From an uncultured Ruminococcus sp. (GTDB lineage Bacteria; Bacillota; Clostridia; Oscillospirales; CAG-272): 5,380 nucleotides of DNA. The stretch is taken from the NCBI GenBank assembly GCA_902778205.1, contig CACYWX010000248.1, forward strand, positions 1 through 5,380, in the 5' to 3' direction. The notes below the pieces were generated by a model. The model was not told the origin of the DNA, made no database searches, and worked only from the letters and a program-made list of their open reading frames with translations. Shown piece by piece: positions 4,230-5,380 of this stretch (positions are counted from its first letter, which is position 1; each line of letters opens with the position of its first letter). The position numbers and the translations under genes were made by a program.

Positions 4230-5380
4230 ATGAACGCAAAAGCATTAACGACACTGGAATTTGACAAAATCCTCGAGATGCTGGCGGAGGTGTGCCAGAC
4301 GGAGGGAGCGGCCGAATCCGCGCGCCGTCTGACGCCGTCCTCCGACATCGAGAAGGTCGTGAAAAAACAGCGGAAGACCACCGACGCCAAGACCCTGATC
4401 GGACTCAAGGGCCTGCCCTCCTTCGGCCGGGTGAAGGACATCCGGGACAGCGTGGAGAGGGCTGAGAAGGACGCGGTGCTGTCCCTGAGGGAGCTTCTGG
4501 ACTGCGCGGGTGTGCTGAGGACCGCCCGGACCCTGCAGGACTACGTAAAGAGCGACCGCACGCCGGACACCTCCCTCGCCGAGATCTTCGCGCGGCTGAC
4601 ACCCAACCGGGCCCTGGAGGAGAAGATCACCCGCTCCATCGTAGCGGAGGACTTTGTGGCGGACGAGGCGTCCCCGGAGCTGGCGGAGATCCGCCGGAAG
4701 AAGCGGAACACCGACGCCAAGATCAAGGACATTCTGCAGCGGTATACCTCCGGCCAGTCCAAGTATCTGCAGGAGAACATCGTCACCACCCGGGGAGGCC
4801 GGTTCGTGGTGCCCGTCAAGGCGGAATATCGGAACGAGGTCAAGGGTCTGGTCCACGACACCTCCGCCTCCGGAGCCACGGTCTTTATCGAGCCCATGGC
4901 GGTGGTGGAGGCCAACAACGAGCTGCGGGAGCTGGAGGCGAAGGAGGCGAGGGAGATCGAGCGGATCCTCAGAGACCTGTCCGCCGGTATCGCCGTGAAC
5001 GCCCAGACCATGAACCTCAACTACCTGAACATCACGGAGCTGGCCTTCATCTTCGCCTGCGGCGAGCTGTCCTATCAGATGAACGCCGCCCCGCCGAGGA
5101 TCTCCGAGAAAAAGGTCATCGAGCTGTACCGGGCGCGCCATCCCCTCCTGGACAAGAAGACCGTGGTGCCCGTCAGCATCACCCTGGGGCGGGACTATAA
5201 AATGGTGGTCATCACCGGTCCCAACACCGGCGGCAAGACCGTGACACTGAAAACTCTGGGCCTTTTCGCCCTCATGACCCAGGCCGGACTCCACATTCCC
5301 GCGGACGACACCTCCGTCATGGGCGTGTTCGACGAGGTCTTCTCCGACATCGGCGACGAGCAGTCCATCGAGCAGTCCCT
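4230..5380 (+). CDS. mutS2: MutS2 protein (N-terminal half; 3' end outside the window)
   Basis: This frame stays open from the ATG at 4230 to the window end (383 full codons). MutS2 is a dimeric ABC-type ATPase of the MutS family that lacks the mismatch-recognition domain. Family members suppress recombination in some species, and in Bacillus subtilis MutS2 splits collided ribosomes. Seen here: the characteristic start MNAKALTTLEFDKILEMLA, the core/lever helices, the conserved segment around TTRGGRFVVPVKAEYRNEVKG (about 189-209) and HDTSASGATVFIEP (about 211-224), the Walker A GPNTGGKT (330-337) and the MutS2-specific DIGDEQSIEQS (373-383) at the edge. About half of the usual ~785 aa is missing, including the rest of the ATPase domain and the C-terminal Smr nuclease domain, so the presence of Smr cannot be judged. 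The first codons are A/T-richer than the rest, as is common near starts. It is divergent from the XRE gene, with its own inferred promoter. Confidence 0.96.
   Translation, partial: MNAKALTTLEFDKILEMLAEVCQTEGAAESARRLTPSSDIEKVVKKQRKTTDAKTLIGLKGLPSFGRVKDIRDSVERAEKDAVLSLRELLDCAGVLRTARTLQDYVKSDRTPDTSLAEIFARLTPNRALEEKITRSIVAEDFVADEASPELAEIRRKKRNTDAKIKDILQRYTSGQSKYLQENIVTTRGGRFVVPVKAEYRNEVKGLVHDTSASGATVFIEPMAVVEANNELRELEAKEAREIERILRDLSAGIAVNAQTMNLNYLNITELAFIFACGELSYQMNAAPPRISEKKVIELYRARHPLLDKKTVVPVSITLGRDYKMVVITGPNTGGKTVTLKTLGLFALMTQAGLHIPADDTSVMGVFDEVFSDIGDEQSIEQS

Noticed and set aside
4245..5294. 349-codon minus-strand open frame antisense to mutS2
   Set aside because: It is a shadow of the mutS2 reading frame with the same GC3-driven composition and no motif. 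MutS2 on the plus strand is unmistakable.

Overview
The window looks like chromosomal housekeeping DNA from a GC-rich member of the Firmicutes, most plausibly a Clostridia/Oscillospiraceae-type bacterium. The evidence is the phoH-ybeY-era-recO gene order, which is a Firmicutes hallmark, the presence of mutS2, and strong purine-rich Shine-Dalgarno (SD) sites before nearly every gene. The genus assignment is an inference, because no marker gene was compared.

Layout. (1) Positions 1-2891, plus strand, are a tightly packed operon: the C-terminal part of a PhoH-family ATPase (cut by the window edge), the rRNA-maturation endoribonuclease YbeY, the ribosome-assembly GTPase Era, and the recombination mediator RecO. 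Gaps are only 2, 3 and 21 bp. The dgkA and cdd genes that often sit between ybeY and era in Firmicutes are absent. (2) Positions 2892-2939 are a convergent junction. Its hairpin and T-rich tract form a good intrinsic terminator for leftward transcription, and the T tract is embedded in the lysine-rich 3' end of recO. (3) Positions 2940-4064, minus strand, encode a 374-aa XRE/Cro-CI-type regulator with a long, uncharacterised, mostly helical C-terminal part. Its codon use looks more mixed than that of its neighbours. (4) Positions 4065-4229 are a 165-bp divergent control region. It holds a pair of face-to-face sigma-A-like promoters sharing one -10 region, two perfect 10-bp palindromes placed symmetrically around it, and a potential long-range stem in the mutS2 leader. 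(5) From 4230 to the right edge is the N-terminal half of MutS2, cut by the window end just after the Walker A motif and the DIGDEQ motif.

How the genes work together. YbeY and Era both act on 30S maturation around the 3' end of 16S rRNA. PhoH-family proteins are conserved partners of ybeY in the genome. RecO works with RecR/RecF to load RecA. MutS2 has been linked to recombination control and, in Bacillus, to splitting collided ribosomes. The block is therefore RNA/ribosome quality control next to DNA repair. The unusual element is the regulator gene lying between recO and mutS2, whose promoter overlaps the inferred mutS2 promoter. It is a candidate autoregulator that could also switch mutS2. 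No RNA genes, CRISPR arrays, insertion sequences or phage genes were seen.
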